From Kappaphycus alvarezii (taxonomy: Eukaryota > Rhodophyta > Florideophyceae > Gigartinales > Solieriaceae), in assembly GCA_002205965.3 (NCBI GenBank), contig NADL03000478.1:955001-1019000 (forward strand): a stretch of DNA of 64,000 bases, read 5' to 3'. The notes beneath the pieces were generated by a model that was not told the origin of the DNA, did not search any database, and saw only the letters and a program-made list of their open reading frames with translations. Position 1 is the stretch's first letter, and each line of letters starts with the position of its first letter. Positions 32,400-45,200 of the stretch are shown one piece after another. The translations under genes and the position numbers were made by a program.

Positions 32400-33670
32400 A
32401 GAAATTACGGAGATGATGCATAATTTACTTAGCGACTGATAAACCATGAGAACGTAGGTTACATGGAATATACTAACCATAGCATTAAGATTCGCTCAAA
32501 ATCCCTTCCAACAGACAACTGACGTCCTTCTTGACAAGTCTCTCCGCATGACGAGCGAACAGTGTTTACCGCGCCTCAGCAATCGGAACAGCTACACGTG
32601 CGGCAATGCCCGGGGCAACCTGGTTGGCGAGGTCCCGAGCAGCCGAGTGCCGGCCCTCCAATCTGGAGAATAGGGAAAGGTGGAGATTTGAAGGGCAATG
32701 AATCGACGCCCATGACCCTTCACTCGAATCAGTTCGACAAAGCAAGAAGTAGGGTTAAATGAGGTGCTTTACTTGAATGGGTTGGTATGGGTACCTAAAA
32801 AGAACTCATCAATCACGACTACATCACCAACAAGGTGAAATGTCGACCCTGCACAGACAAATCCATGGCTATCACCGTGCTCGTAATGACCTCACCCGCG
32901 CGCCCATTTGACGCCTGCCCATAGACGCCTTCGGGGTTGAATATAATAGGGGCGGCTTCCGTTAAAGATAGGGGTTGCTTATCACCAACTGGTGACGTGC
33001 GAGAAGTGGATTTGGTTTACTGCGAGTAGTGATAAGGTTGGGAGTCATGAATTTGCATTCAGACCAGCATTTATTTTATAACTCAATAATGAATCCATTG
33101 TATCCGCCTGGCGTGTCCCGCCCACTCCTCTTCTGTTGTATTTCGTTTATATTGAAGTATTATCGCTTAGGTCCCAACCTCCACCGACGGAGCACCCCAA
33201 TAGAGATAGAGGGAGCAGTTAGAGGACTCACGGCATTCCGAACGCCAAGCGCCCCGGAAAAAGGGGGAATGATAGGAGTTTTTTTTCGTCGTCTGACACT
33301 TGTAGCGCGAAAACAACACTAACGGTAATTAGTTTTCGTTTGTATCCACGTCCTCTCTCTAACGTCACAATGTGTTCCGAGATTTTCCGCTCACGTCTTT
33401 CTCGGCGATCGATCCCACCCTCTCTAATCGATATTCAATCCTGGTGTCACGTGGCTACGGCCCCTTCATCTCCTACTTCCCTCTTTCCCGAAACGTCCAG
33501 CTCCGCGGTCTCCCCATCTCACTGTAACCCAACCCAACCCCACATCACTTCATCCGTCAATCCCTCTCACCCAACATCACTTTCACCCGTGACCACTCCC
33601 CACACTCCCGATGTCCCCACCATCACTGGCCAGGTAAACCGGAATTTCACCCTATGTTCCACTCGCAGTA
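32400..33670. other. Unassigned region
   Basis: No protein family is recognised. The plus strand at 33340-33705 is open for 121 codons and rich in Pro, Ser and Thr (for example SSPTSLFPETSSSAVSPSHC). That could be a linker from a lost gene or chance in C-rich sequence. No introns or RNA genes are seen. Confidence 0.35.
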
Positions 33671-33673
33671 AAC

Positions 33674-35100
33674 TGATAGGGATAAATCACCCGGAGAAGA
33701 GGTAATCAGAACCAATTACCCCAACAAGGAGGTGCTGCAAGCGAAAAAAGCGCTACCGTGGCTGAGCGAAAAAAAGGGGTGCGTAAGGACGACATTTCTG
33801 AACGCTGCAAGCGAGTATAGAAGGAGCAGGGTCTCCCACCTATGCTCTGTAAACAGCGTAAAAGAAAGGGCTCTTGGGTCTGAAGTTGACTCTCAACTTC
33901 CCAACCTTTTGGGACTGACTTAAAGTTGTCTTCAAACTGTCCTGACCTCCGCAAAACGAAGCAGTTTACTCAGCTTATATAGACTTTTTGGCTAACCCTA
34001 AAGTCTCAAAAAAACATTGTAAGTACTACAAAATGCATCAAATGGAATCGTGTGAACGAGAAGGACTAAAAGCAAGTACTATCAGGATAATATATAGAAC
34101 TCCTCCTCAAAATCTTAGTTTTCGAGATCAGAGCCAAATATTTCCTCCAAAGTATCCATACATCCAATGAAGTACCTACAAATTCCGTCGAACGGCAAAG
34201 AATGATAGATAGCCTCCTCGGAAATATCGAACTCCTCCAATCACTCCTCACGACCTTCAACTTTCGCCTCATTCCACTCAGAGGAGTCAGAAATAACGGT
34301 TAATCCCTCACTCTCTCCTCCGTCCTCCACAGCAGCTCCCCCACTGTTGCACAGTAGTGACTCCCATGGGTACACCCAGTCCTGTCCACCGTCCGATCCC
34401 TCCACATCAGCCTCAGCATCCTCATCTTCTACCTTCTCCTCTGCCATCCCTTCCTCTATCTCCTCCTCTGCCTCCTCTTCCTCCCCGAAGCAATGCTGGA
34501 GGACCCACTCCCGAACGCGTTCCCGGTCCATTCTCCTACAGTAATCATCGTAGTCAGTTTTTTCATTGGCCATCAAAGCCAGGGCGTTGAGAGGGCTGCG
34601 TGTTTTGGATGACTTGGAAATGGTGAGGGACGGGCGGTGGGTGGTCATGTTTAGAAAAACAGGAGGATAAACCGATGGGTGGTTGACGGAAAGGGTTTTG
34701 CTTCAACGACTTTGGTGTCTAACTTTAAATAGGACGATGTGTTTGAAAGTTTCTCGGCCTTGGGCGAAATAAAAAATGCGAGGCAATGCCGCGGCTTTTT
34801 TTTCAATCAATCAGGGCAATAATAAAAAACATGCTTGATAATACATCGGAATTGAATTTCGAGGATGAAGTAGATCACGAGTCGAAAGATTTTTTTTGAA
34901 AAAGGAGGACAAAAATACTCAGAGATAATATGTAAAATGGAGTTGGTACAGTGAATTTGGATTCGTAGGAAAAATGTAGTTTGAGGATTTTGTTCTTAAA
35001 AAGAAAATAGGTTGAAAAATCAGAGGTCACGGATGAAGAGGACAGAAGTTTGTGGAGAGTACTTCTTTCCTACTGAAAGGACCGGGTTTCTAACAACCGA
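33674..35100 (-). mobile_element. Acidic-ORF repeat, unit 2
   Basis: This is the reverse-complement counterpart of unit 1, matching along most of its length. Matches include the end TGATAGGGATAAATCA (33674), the TATA segment CTTATATAGACTTTT (about 33977) and upstream blocks such as AATTTGGATTCGTAGG (34954). Unit 3 begins at 35514 with the same TGATAGGGATAA in the same orientation, so units 2 and 3 are tandem. The right boundary near 35.1 kb is by loss of similarity to unit 1. Confidence 0.5.
34103..34648 (-). pseudogene. Acidic small protein, copy 2 (one in-frame stop)
   Basis: From the ATG at 34648 the frame reads MTTHRPSLTISKSSKTRS, LMANEKTDYDDYCRRMDR, ERVREWVLQHCFG, a Glu/Asp-rich middle and EGLTVISDSSEWNEA, to a TGA at 34241. 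The same frame continues after that stop with LEEFDISEEAIYHSLPFDG, CMDTLEEIFGSDLEN and TAA. Copies 1 and 3 carry the matching C-terminus, so the TGA probably truncates a protein of about 180 residues. Start could also be MANEKTD (residue 26). No known domain is seen; the high acidity would suit a nuclear or nucleic-acid-mimic protein, which is speculation. Confidence 0.55.
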
Positions 35101-35513
35101 AACTAATACAAACGTCGACACCCATCCCTGGGCACCACCTTTTTTTCTCTCACAGCCCTCATCTTGCACTGAGTCCACTCCAAGCTGCAGCCTACACTGC
35201 ACTTAATCCACTCCACCAACTTGTACTACGCCATACGCACGATTCTTAAGCTTCAGTGTCCCAAGTAAGTGCAAAATCGCTTTCTGAGGAGAAGCACCAG
35301 TCTCGCCTACACCAAAAGACTTGCAATATCGTGACCCTGAATTGCTGCACCGCCTGCTGGTCTGCGATACTCACTTTGCACTTGGTTTTTACTACTCCTA
35401 CACAACGTCAGAATCCCGATAGAGCTGCGAGGCTTTGCAAGTTTAAATTTACGACCACACGATACTGAGGTATCGGAACCGTCATTATTACCACTCACCG
35501 GCTTTGAGATATC
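35100..35513. other. Spacer between tandem acidic-ORF units
   Basis: There are short frames only. A plus-strand stretch reads NPDRAARLCKFKFTTTRY at its end but has no recognisable family. If the TGATAGGG end at 35514 is an LTR end, this spacer would be internal sequence of unit 2. Confidence 0.3.
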
Positions 35514-37400
35514 TGATAGGGATAAAAAGTAGCGGATGAGACATGCATAAACCCCTATCCCAAAACGAAGGTGTTGCAAGCGAAAAAGTGTTACCGTAGT
35601 ACAGTTATTTAGGGCAAACTAACTCGGGTGGAGCGAGAGTGAAAGCAAAATGTGGCAGTAGTTTCGTACAGATGGACTTTCAAGAGGCCTTTGGGAGTAA
35701 TGGATCAAACTGGAACAAAAAGAATAAGGGTAGAACGTAATCGAGCAGGGAGAGCTTTTTTGTAAGTTGATCTGTCTATGAAGTGTTAGCGATATAGTGT
35801 TAGCGATAGTACAACTGAATTAGGTACCAAATTACGGTAGAGTTGGTCATGAAAATGGTCTGGGTCGCGTCTCCAACTTACTGGGTTACACGGTCAAGGC
35901 GAGACTCCACGCAATATAATATTACCTAAAACCTAGCTTAAAAGATCTGTTCGATTACATGAACCAATAGAAAGCTAGGGTTGAGATACATCGGAAGGCA
36001 CAAGCCATGAAACCTTCTGATCAGAATGTAACTGCGCCAAAATTAACCTTGGCAAATGCTTATGGAGGCTGTACGCTAGTCGCAGTGTACGGCTATGACC
36101 GTAAACGACAGCAATAAGCTAGTCGACAGATTGAAAGAGTAGATGAAATGGACTGAAACGGTAACTGAAAGCCCAAGATTCATAGCTATGGGAACTCGAA
36201 GGTGTGGAAGGGGACACGGGCGCTGAGATAATAGTGGTTCAGGGAGGGGCAGGTTCTACCACCTATCTGCAGTTGCCAAGCGTAATTGAATCGATTTTCG
36301 GGTCTAGAGTTGATTTTCACCTCTGGGACTACTTGGGTCTGTATTTGAATGTTCCTCCCAACTTTCTTCAATTATCACGGAGGAAGCAATGTATTAAGGG
36401 CTATATAGACTTTTCGGCTATCCTTTTAGTCCGAAAAAACATAGTAAATAACATAAAATGAATTGCAGGGAATCTTGTGGGCGAGAAGCACTAACAATAG
36501 ATAATTTCAGGATAAATATCTATCATTACCTCACCAGATCACCATCTGTGATGTCAGAACCAAAGGGATCTTCGAAGATATCCATAACGCCAATAAAATT
36601 CGTACAAACTCCCTCGAACGGTTCATTATCGTGAATAGCCTACGCGGCCGTTTCTAGATATTACCTTCCTCATGGCCCTCAAACTACTCTCTACCCCAAC
36701 AGAGGAGTCCGGGATATAGATGTCACTCTCACTCTCTCCTTCATCCCCGACAGAAGATCCTAATGTTTGTAATCCTATGGCTCATACGAGTCCACCCAGT
36801 TCTCCTCATCTTCGGGGCCTTCCATATCCGTCGCATTCTCCTCTGCCTCCTCTAACTCCTCCACAAACTGAAGACGAATCAAATACCTTCCGCATTGTTG
36901 ATCCAACCTCACGAGGTAGTCCTCGTAGTAAGTAGGACAACTAGCCATCAAAAATAGGCCGGTGCAGTGACCAAGGGCTATGTAGGTTTTTGTTGGTGAA
37001 TGGAGGGAGGATCTAAGTCATCTTGATCGAAAAATATGGGGGTACACAGATGAGCTGATGGGGTGGTTGATGGCGTTTTTTTGCTTCAGCGATGCTGCTA
37101 AAGCCTCTTTAAGTAGGGGAATGTGTTCGATGGTTTCCAAGGCCGTGGTAAAAAATGTGAGGCCGTACTTTTGTTTTGAATTTAAGCCAGTTTAGCAATT
37201 TTTTGGGCAAGAGGTAAAAAAATGAAAGTCAAGATGATGGAAGTGAATCTAATGGACAGATAGAACACGAATTAGAAATTTTCCTCTCTGGGGGAGGATC
37301 AAAAAATAAAGATATAAAATAAAAGTAGATTTGGCCAGTGAATTTGGTTTTCTTAAATTAGAAGTATTTTGGGGTTAATTTCAAAAAAAATATGAGGGAA
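35514..37400 (-). mobile_element. Acidic-ORF repeat, unit 3
   Basis: It begins TGATAGGGATAAAA, then GTTGCAAGCGAAAAAG (35570), like unit 2 at 33730. About 0.55 kb of unmatched sequence (35.6-36.17 kb) interrupts it. Similarity resumes with GCTATATAGACTTTTCGG (36402) and continues through the broken ORF to about 37.4 kb (GTGAATTTGG at 37338). It is more diverged than units 1 and 2. Confidence 0.45.
36510..36953 (-). pseudogene. Acidic small protein, copy 3 (badly broken)
   Basis: The minus strand reads MASCPTYYEDYLVRLDQ (ATG near 36953), then EELEEAEENATDMEGPEDEE, later PFEGVCTNFIGVMDIFEDPF and GSDITD near the end. Spacing and motifs match copies 1 and 2, with several stops between. The conserved ends, despite heavy decay in the middle, support one ancestral protein. 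Confidence 0.45.
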
Positions 37401-39300
37401 TACTATCGTTTTGTGAATTGGGATTCATACAGGACAATATCTTCAGTGGTTTGTGTTTGTTTTTTTCTTTATTGTGCGATTTGCCCTCGACTTGACTATG
37501 CTGCTGCGTTTGAAATAGATAATTGATAGGCTGGGCGTCATAATTTTTCACTGAGGAAAATTGTATCGAAAAATATTACAGGAGGAAGGAACGTCCATGA
37601 TGTTATCAATTGATAATTTCCGAGGATATCTAGAAAAGAGTCACTAACTCCTACACGCATGTCCTGAGCGAGAAAAAAGTGTTATAAAGGCTTTCTATTC
37701 AGGGTTAGGAATACACAGTACACGAAGCCAAAACCCGAACCCTTCGACAGTGTAAGACTGGTCGCCAGATATCGAAGTACTTTGAACCCTCCGTCAGTAG
37801 GGGGCCGGTCACCAGAGGTCGGAGTTCTCCACAGATAACTGCTTTAAACCATGAGACTGTGCGAAGAAGAAAGGAAAGAGAGCTGAAATTGACAATGGAG
37901 TTGAGGATTAGCTTGAAAAAATACAATGAAAATTTTTGTAGAGCAACAACGAAGACGGTACAGATTCCGTCAATGGAGGACCCAAGATCATATGTCACAT
38001 CTTTGATGGTGCCTATGGTTCCTTATTGAGTGCAAAAAAATTGTTTCATCGTCTCTATAAGGTCGCAAGACTCCAGTTTATTTAGAAACAGCCTCGGCGC
38101 GTATGTAAAGGAGCTCTTTATTCCCGCTTATCTATTTTCAAAGGAGATGTGTGACATTACAACTATTTGGTATGACCTGTGAAGCTTTCTTAACGCCCGT
38201 AGGGCACTCTTGCAGGGTCATTAAAATGTTGTTACATGCAGTGTAAGATGACGCAGAAGATTTCCAAGCCGAAGTTGAAATGGTCAACCTCATAATTGCA
38301 TCTGGACAAAGAATAAGACATGAATTGCCAGAAAATTCTCTCTTGTCCGTAAACAGCGACATTTTAGACACCTCAACTGACTTTAATGACTGATAATATA
38401 TTTTAAAGCCGGTTAATAATGTTAAAAATTACCTTATGGAGGAGGACAAGAAATTATTAGGAGATGTAGGACAGTATTGGATGGAATACGTGGATGGGTA
38501 TGCCCAAACTGCTGGCTACTACAGTTTAAACCAAGAAAAGAAGCCTAATTTATAATTGAAGATCTATCAAAGGATTAGAAACGACCTTTTCTGGTGAAAG
38601 TCTATTCCTAAACATATACATATAAACAAGCAAAAAGACGATTTATATACTAAATCAGGAATATTTTTTTGTACGGCAGACAAGGTTAAAAAATGTCCAC
38701 CATCTATATTATTTCTTAATTTGTTGAAAAAGGAACAGAGATATCTGAGGCATTGATAAAAGTCTATGAAGTTATCAAATAGACGGCCAAGCAAGTTCGA
38801 GCCAATCACTGCGGGGACGGTCACGAAACAAATTTCCTACATAATGCAGTAGTGATACGCGTGGGCACGTGAACATCTGAACAGGGTTTCTAGGCAAAGA
38901 ATATCATTGAAAATATTTTATTCTGAATCAGAGGCTGCCCTATAAATTAAAGGGGAGGAAAAATTTACGTGGCCGGCGATAAAGTTGCAAACGAACAGAT
39001 ATAATCAGTAGAAGATAGAGCTGGTGTTAAGTCGTGGTATGGGTCAAAATGCAAAGAAAAAGATGTTTTGTGACAGCTCTACAAGTAGTTTTTACCAACC
39101 ATGGGGCAAGAATAGTAGTTAATAATATGATGATTGTTGAGAAATAAGAAATAAAAGTTCAGTAGGATGATAAAAACGAAGGAGCTGCAATTATATTCAT
39201 CAATTGCGAATGGGGGAGAATTTCTCCACAGAATTTCAAAGAGAATGTATGGGTTCTAAGGATGAATGAAATTTGATTAGGGTACAACTAGCGCGGGCTC
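37400..39300. other. AT-rich region without assignable genes
   Basis: Short frames only. A plus-strand stretch at 38230-38390 reads FQAEVEMVNLIIASGQRIRH and could be gag-like, but nothing confirms it. It precedes the degraded copia pol at 39.3 kb and may contain its lost gag. Confidence 0.3.
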
Positions 39301-42250
39301 TCTTTTCAGTAATTGACTCAAAATTATGCTAAACGGGCGAAAGCTGATGCTAGAGTTTGGAGAGAAAAAGCACAAGGGTCTTGGATACATAACTTTTTTG
39401 TCCCAATATATAGTGACTGCTCCATGGTAGTACAAGTTTATTTATTTGAAATCGACGTATCTTTTTCGTTTGACCTGGAAATTCTTACAAAGGCTGGTCA
39501 CATTCTATAGGTCGAAACAGACGAGACAGTATGCAAGCAATATAGACGGAAGCTACCCCTTATAATAAGACATGGCTATACGTAAACTAGACAAGCTTTG
39601 AGCATCTACTTCACAGAGTAAGAGCTCCAAAAGAGTCAGCCCCATTTATAACACCCAAAAGCCGGAATTATTTTTTCAGTTGTGCACAGGGCGGAGCCAA
39701 AGGGCAAGAAGCATAATTTTGGAAAGAAGTTGAAAAAATAACAGCGACACGCGACGTCTGAAAACGGGAGATAAATGTAACACATCGATTCAAAGTGGCA
39801 GTGCATGATATGTACTTTGATTTTACCGTATGGTATCTATTAGTCCCACGAAGATTGACGTCAAGCAATCTCTTCACGTCGTAGATGGGCAAAAAATCAA
39901 TGCAGCTATCTTTCTCGGTAGGGATCCCATTCGGGATGTTTCGGATGCATTTATGCGCATCTGGTATACGAAGCGTTGAGTTACCGGATTAAGTCTCTGC
40001 TGACCAAGGAAGGCAATTTACTTCACACGAATGGGAAAATTTACGTCGAATAACTTGGATAACTCCAAAGTCATCAAGTGGTGAGAAACATAACGTTATT
40101 GGTGCTCAGGAACGGTATCAACCATAACTTCGTCGAGTTTACGATAAGATAAAGGCGGGCAGTCACGCCCTGGACGTTGATCTATTTCTAGGGCTAACGA
40201 TTAAAGTATCAAAGACGCTGCAAGACCCTTTGGTCTCTTTACAATTCTACTAATGTTTAGAGTTCTCCAGAGCATACCTACATCCTGTGGAAGTTTTCGA
40301 ACCAAGCCGCAAGAATGATGGCAATCGACGAAGCTCTTAAGAAGATGGCCGATATTCCTCATGAGACTCGTATTAATACTGCTCTATGCTCTAATATGCC
40401 TGCTGCTGATGCACCACAATAAGTAGCGGATACATTAATTATGCACCGGAAAATCCTGTTGCTAAATTGACATCCCCTTTCGTCATTAAGAAAAAGCATG
40501 GGAAAATGCTAATGCAGAGGGTCTCTTGTTGATCTCAAGCATTTTCAATGTAGACACTGAGACCATGTTACAAGTGGTAAACAGCTTCCGCACTCACCGG
40601 AGCCAGTTTTGCTAGACCCTAACAATGCTGTAACTCATGGTATACATGATGAGGCTGTGGAATCCTTGTAGGAAGAAAAATTGCCCACGAATCCAAAATT
40701 TACGCCTTTACGTAACAGTAATGATAAATGAGATTATTTTAGACAAATTTTGGAAGGGATAAGAAAGTATGAGCAATGGAACAGGAAAATCTCGGTTTTC
40801 CCTGATGCACACTACCCAAGCCAAACTTCGGTCACGGGAATAAACGTGACAGGGATCATCAAGTCTGGGAGCTCCGGTAGGAATAACACCAAAAAATTTT
40901 AAGCCAAGAAATATAAGGTGCTGAGACTGAAGAAAAGAAAGGTGTGGAACCAGTTCCTTAACCAGAGGTCCCATCTGATAAAAACTTATTAGGATGGGGA
41001 TTTGTTCTTGCACTTAACAAATTGTTCCAAAACGAGAAAAGCCAGAAGCACGTTATGTAGCCAAGGAGCAGATTGATAAGGAGAAGCTTTGCATGGTGCC
41101 CTACATCGCTACGCTCCGAGCACCACCCGTATGGCTCTGTCTATCAGTGGAGGCAATCAAGGGACTTCGTTTCATTTCCCACGATGTAAAATCAGGATTA
41201 TCCAGAAAGGAAAGATATTACGAGTCGAAACATATTTAAAATACCCTAAAAGAAAGATGTGAAAATCAAATGAATCCTTGATGATGAATGGATTGAAATA
41301 ATACGACCTTTGTAGGGTATATGTGATGACAGGGAATACGGGTGCAATAGACCCTAGTCAAAATAACCTGGCTCTCCACCTGAAGACATTGGATGAAGAA
41401 TTGGAAAATTTAACGAGAATTTCAAAGAAAATCTCAACGAAGGTACGACATAATTTTAGAATTATTCCGCGAACAGCCTTCGGAATTTTGACTCAAAACC
41501 CATTGTGTACGAAAAATTAGCGTTTCTTGGAGGCATTTCTCGACGCTATGCGGTAAGGCTGAAGCTCCAAAGGATATTTTTTCGAAATTTCCAGTAAGTG
41601 CCGCTCAAAATTATCTTGGATATTTTTCTTATTACTATAGATTGGATGTTCAGTGAATGATGCCTCGAAAGCCACTGAATATATCATGACCGATGAAAGA
41701 GTTTCCGAATTCAACAAGGATGCCAAAGGGACCAAGAGTGTAATATTACAAGGAGTACGCTACAAGAAGCTGGACCAAGATTAATGAGTTATAAGAATGT
41801 ACCCAGAAGCTGCATTTGCTACAAAAGAGGATCCCACGCGACACTTTGGTTCCCTCTTTCCTCTCTGAGATAGAACTGGGAGTGTTAATGTACTACATTT
41901 TTCAAGTAAGAGATAAATAAGAGCGTTTCAGTCTATAACGGCTGCAAAAGCGCACATTTTCGTTAATGGGTTCCATAGTGCCTTGTTAACTCAAAAGAAG
42001 TAGAAAAAATATTGAGGAAACAAGTTCCAGTTCATTTCTTAACAGAATCAAAACAGATGTTTATCTCCTTCACAAAAGGACAGCAAAATAACAAAAAGAG
42101 CTTGATAATTGACATTCTTGAGACACGAAAAGCCTATAAATCCAGCTTATTTAAGAGTACTGGATTGATCAGTTCTAGTGACATCTCTGCTGACTGTCGA
42201 TCTGAGGTAAAAAAATAGTGTTCTTGAAATAATGTTAGAACTTATTAACG
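39300..42250 (+). pseudogene. Very degraded copia pol: integrase, RT start, RNase H
   Basis: Integrase: AIFLGRDPIRDVSDAFMRIW (about 39905), DQGRQFTSHEWENLRRIT (about 40000), AQERYQP...LRRVYDKIKAG and, later, MAIDEALKKMADIPHETRIN (about 40320). RT: ARYVAKEQIDKEKLCMVPYI, then VEAIKGLRFISHDVKSG (41049-41210). RNase H: HFLTESKQMFISFTKGQQNN and IDILETRKAY, ending SSSDISADCRSEVKK (42020-42216). The order is copia-like and plus-strand. Stops and frame changes are everywhere, and the RT catalytic centre is not found. The motifs resemble the GalEa/Hydra-type copia branch. Confidence 0.6.
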
Positions 42251-45200
42251 ACTGCTGCTCTGCAAGGAAGGGAATATTCGAGACAAACCAAGCTCGGGCC
42301 CTTGAAAAATGAGATAATTGAAGTGTGCAGAGCTTATATAGGTTTTGACACGCTCCTGTTTTGGATGCGACCTGATTCTATGGTGGAATACAATCGGATT
42401 GCAATGTGCTCACTGTTATCAGTATTTTACCCTAAAATAAAAAACAAAACTGTTTGCCGCCGCCGGGCGTGTCTCCCCCACCCCTCTTCCAATGCGTTTC
42501 GTTCATGTGAGTGAGTTATCTCTTTTTTCAGACCTCAAGTGATGAAGTAGCCCAAGAGCAATAGTGTATGGAATTGGAACACTTAATTACGACAGTGAAG
42601 AAAGCCAAACCCCGCAAAAAATAAGTACCTTCAATACTGCGTGTTTTACGTCAAGGAATTTTTCATGAGTTCATTGCTGTATTTTCACACGGCAGCTTAC
42701 GCATTAAATAAATAATTTTTGAAGATGATAAAGAAAAAGGAAATACATTAGTCAATTTTTTTCTCTGGAATTCATTCCGTGCATAGCACGCCAGGGCCGC
42801 CCTCCCAAAGGTTTGATCTGCTGGTGCATCTACCAGCGGCTCTGCGGTGTCACATTTTAATCCATCGCTTTGCAAATTCTATCCTTTCATTAACTCCATG
42901 TGGCTCATGTGGCACAAAAGGGTAGATCCTAGCCAAATATTCATCAAATTCAATTTATTTTCGTACGATTTTGTCTTCAAGTAAAGTTATTCAGGTGACC
43001 AGGACCCTCACTGAGACATGGAAGGCGAAGGAGTAGGGAGTTTAGCTTCACTGGACTAGATGAAGTTGTTAAGAAGCTTCAAAGTTCTTCTCGCTGACCT
43101 GATTGAACCGGCCCGCAGACCGAAATGCGAGAATATCAGACCAGTCCCTGAAACGCACATACATTTCTTGTGAAGTAAAGATTATCAAACTGGTCATGCC
43201 ACTTCCAAAACCAGCCAAATTTAAAGGATATCACAGTCAGTTACTTATGTTCTGTTCTTACTAATTAGGATATATTTGTTCTACTGTGCCGTCAAAACTC
43301 TGCAAAATCTTCAAAATCTTCGAACGTGCTCTTAATTATATCTACAGTCAAAAGGATACCATTTCATGGAGAGAGTATTAAATTTCTGCTCACATCCATC
43401 GAAATGCAACAAAATGCAATGAAAGCTCAGACCAGAGAGTCCTGAATCTCTTTCTTGCCTTAATTTTGTTCCAGCAAAAACGTTCATAGATAAACGAGTA
43501 TATGATAATTATTATGTATTGCTGGAAGTAACTCATTAGAATTATTTTATTCAACCAGTTGTTGAAATTGTCTTTTTTTTAGATACATGCATAATTTTTT
43601 CTGCAGTATTGAACTTGAAATATCAAGCATAAATCTTGATTACACAATCCAAATCTGGATGTGGCGAGTATTGAAGACATTATGCATCTGAAAAGGTTAT
43701 AGTGGTGAATAAACCTTCCTCAACTCTCCCTGTTTCCTCGTCTTATCTTTAAAAAACATGAAATGATAGCACCAGCTTTCCTTCATCGAGAATTATTTTC
43801 TTCCTTCGGTAACCGAACCAAACGCAAAGTCAAACTGAGTCTCCAATGCCGCAAGCCGCAACAAACCGGTCTCTCCATACCCACACAAAACCAGAAATCA
43901 AACCATGACCATAGTCATCTATCGCTTCCTTCCTTCCAAATAACGATGAGGATGAAGCATACACTGTATCCTTTGGTATTCATAACGAAACCTATTTGGA
44001 TCCGTGAAGATTACCGTAATTTTCATGTTGAGAATGAGTTCTTCTGAAATCTTCACATTCACAAAAAATGGGGCTGTTTTGTTGACGGAAATTGACAGAA
44101 GCTCGTAGCAGTACTTTACCCCACATTTATGCAAGTTGCCTCAAGCATTGAATTCTGAAGCACTCCTTCATGTTATTTTTTTATGGCTCTGCAGCTAAGA
44201 AATTTATCGCTTCGCGTTTCCGTAAGGCAAAAATTGCGAACGTGAAAAAATTATGGTTTATTGCATCAACGAAATGAGCATATATGTGTGGATCCGGCCA
44301 CGACAATCTCAATATATACGCAAAGAGCTTTATTTTCCAACAGCGGGCTCCGAATCGGTCACGTCGTACCCTTCGCTACTGGATCCAGCAAATGGAGTAA
44401 AAGAAGATGTGATTGAAAAGGTTTACCATACATTAGCTCTTCAATGCGCTATTCTAAGATTCCTAAGCTGTGATAGAATAAGCTGAGATCATTTTAAACT
44501 ACTTAATGAAACAATTTCTCGAAGTACGGAAAGTTTGATCCTGTGAAAGTTCCGTCGCTCACCCATAGAACCACAGTATGTGCTTAATTCACTTTGTTTT
44601 TGTTAAAATGCGAAATGAAAAACTAGATTCGGTTCAGGAAATGATTCTTAATGAAGCAAAAATTAAAGCTGTTATTGGCACTATTGTTGCTAGTTGTCGG
44701 TCAAACTCTGCAGATCAGCTTATGTAAGCTCGAAGTAAGAGACTGGAAGGTTTTGTTTCCTCAGTTGGTTCTTCCCTGTCGAAAATCACTACGAGCAGCT
44801 CCAGCCTGCAACCCATAATAATTTCAAATGCAACGTTAAACAAATCCTATGCACCTGATACACTTCAAGTGTAAATGAAAAAAATGTAGCTGCAACCATT
44901 AGTAACTTAATGGAGGTAGATGCTAATATTATGGAGACAATAGAGAGAATCACGTCCATTACTCTTGCAAAGATCACTCAATCTGTGCTCGAGTCGAGGA
45001 AGCAGAAAGTATGCAAACTAAAAGACCAAAAAATATAGGATAACACTTATAAAATTGGAGGCAGTGATGATAGGTAGTCTGAAATCAGTAGGCGTTACAC
45101 ATATTTTTCGGTTTCTCACGTAAACTAAGCAAAAGGAGTCGAACAATTCAAATATCTTCTTCGCACATGCAGAAAATTTTGTTGTAGCTCCCATTCATTT

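Noticed and set aside
34347..34590. Plus-strand Ser/Pro-rich frames opposite the acidic ORF
   Set aside because: Complement of GAG/GAA repeats; conservation follows the minus-strand reading.
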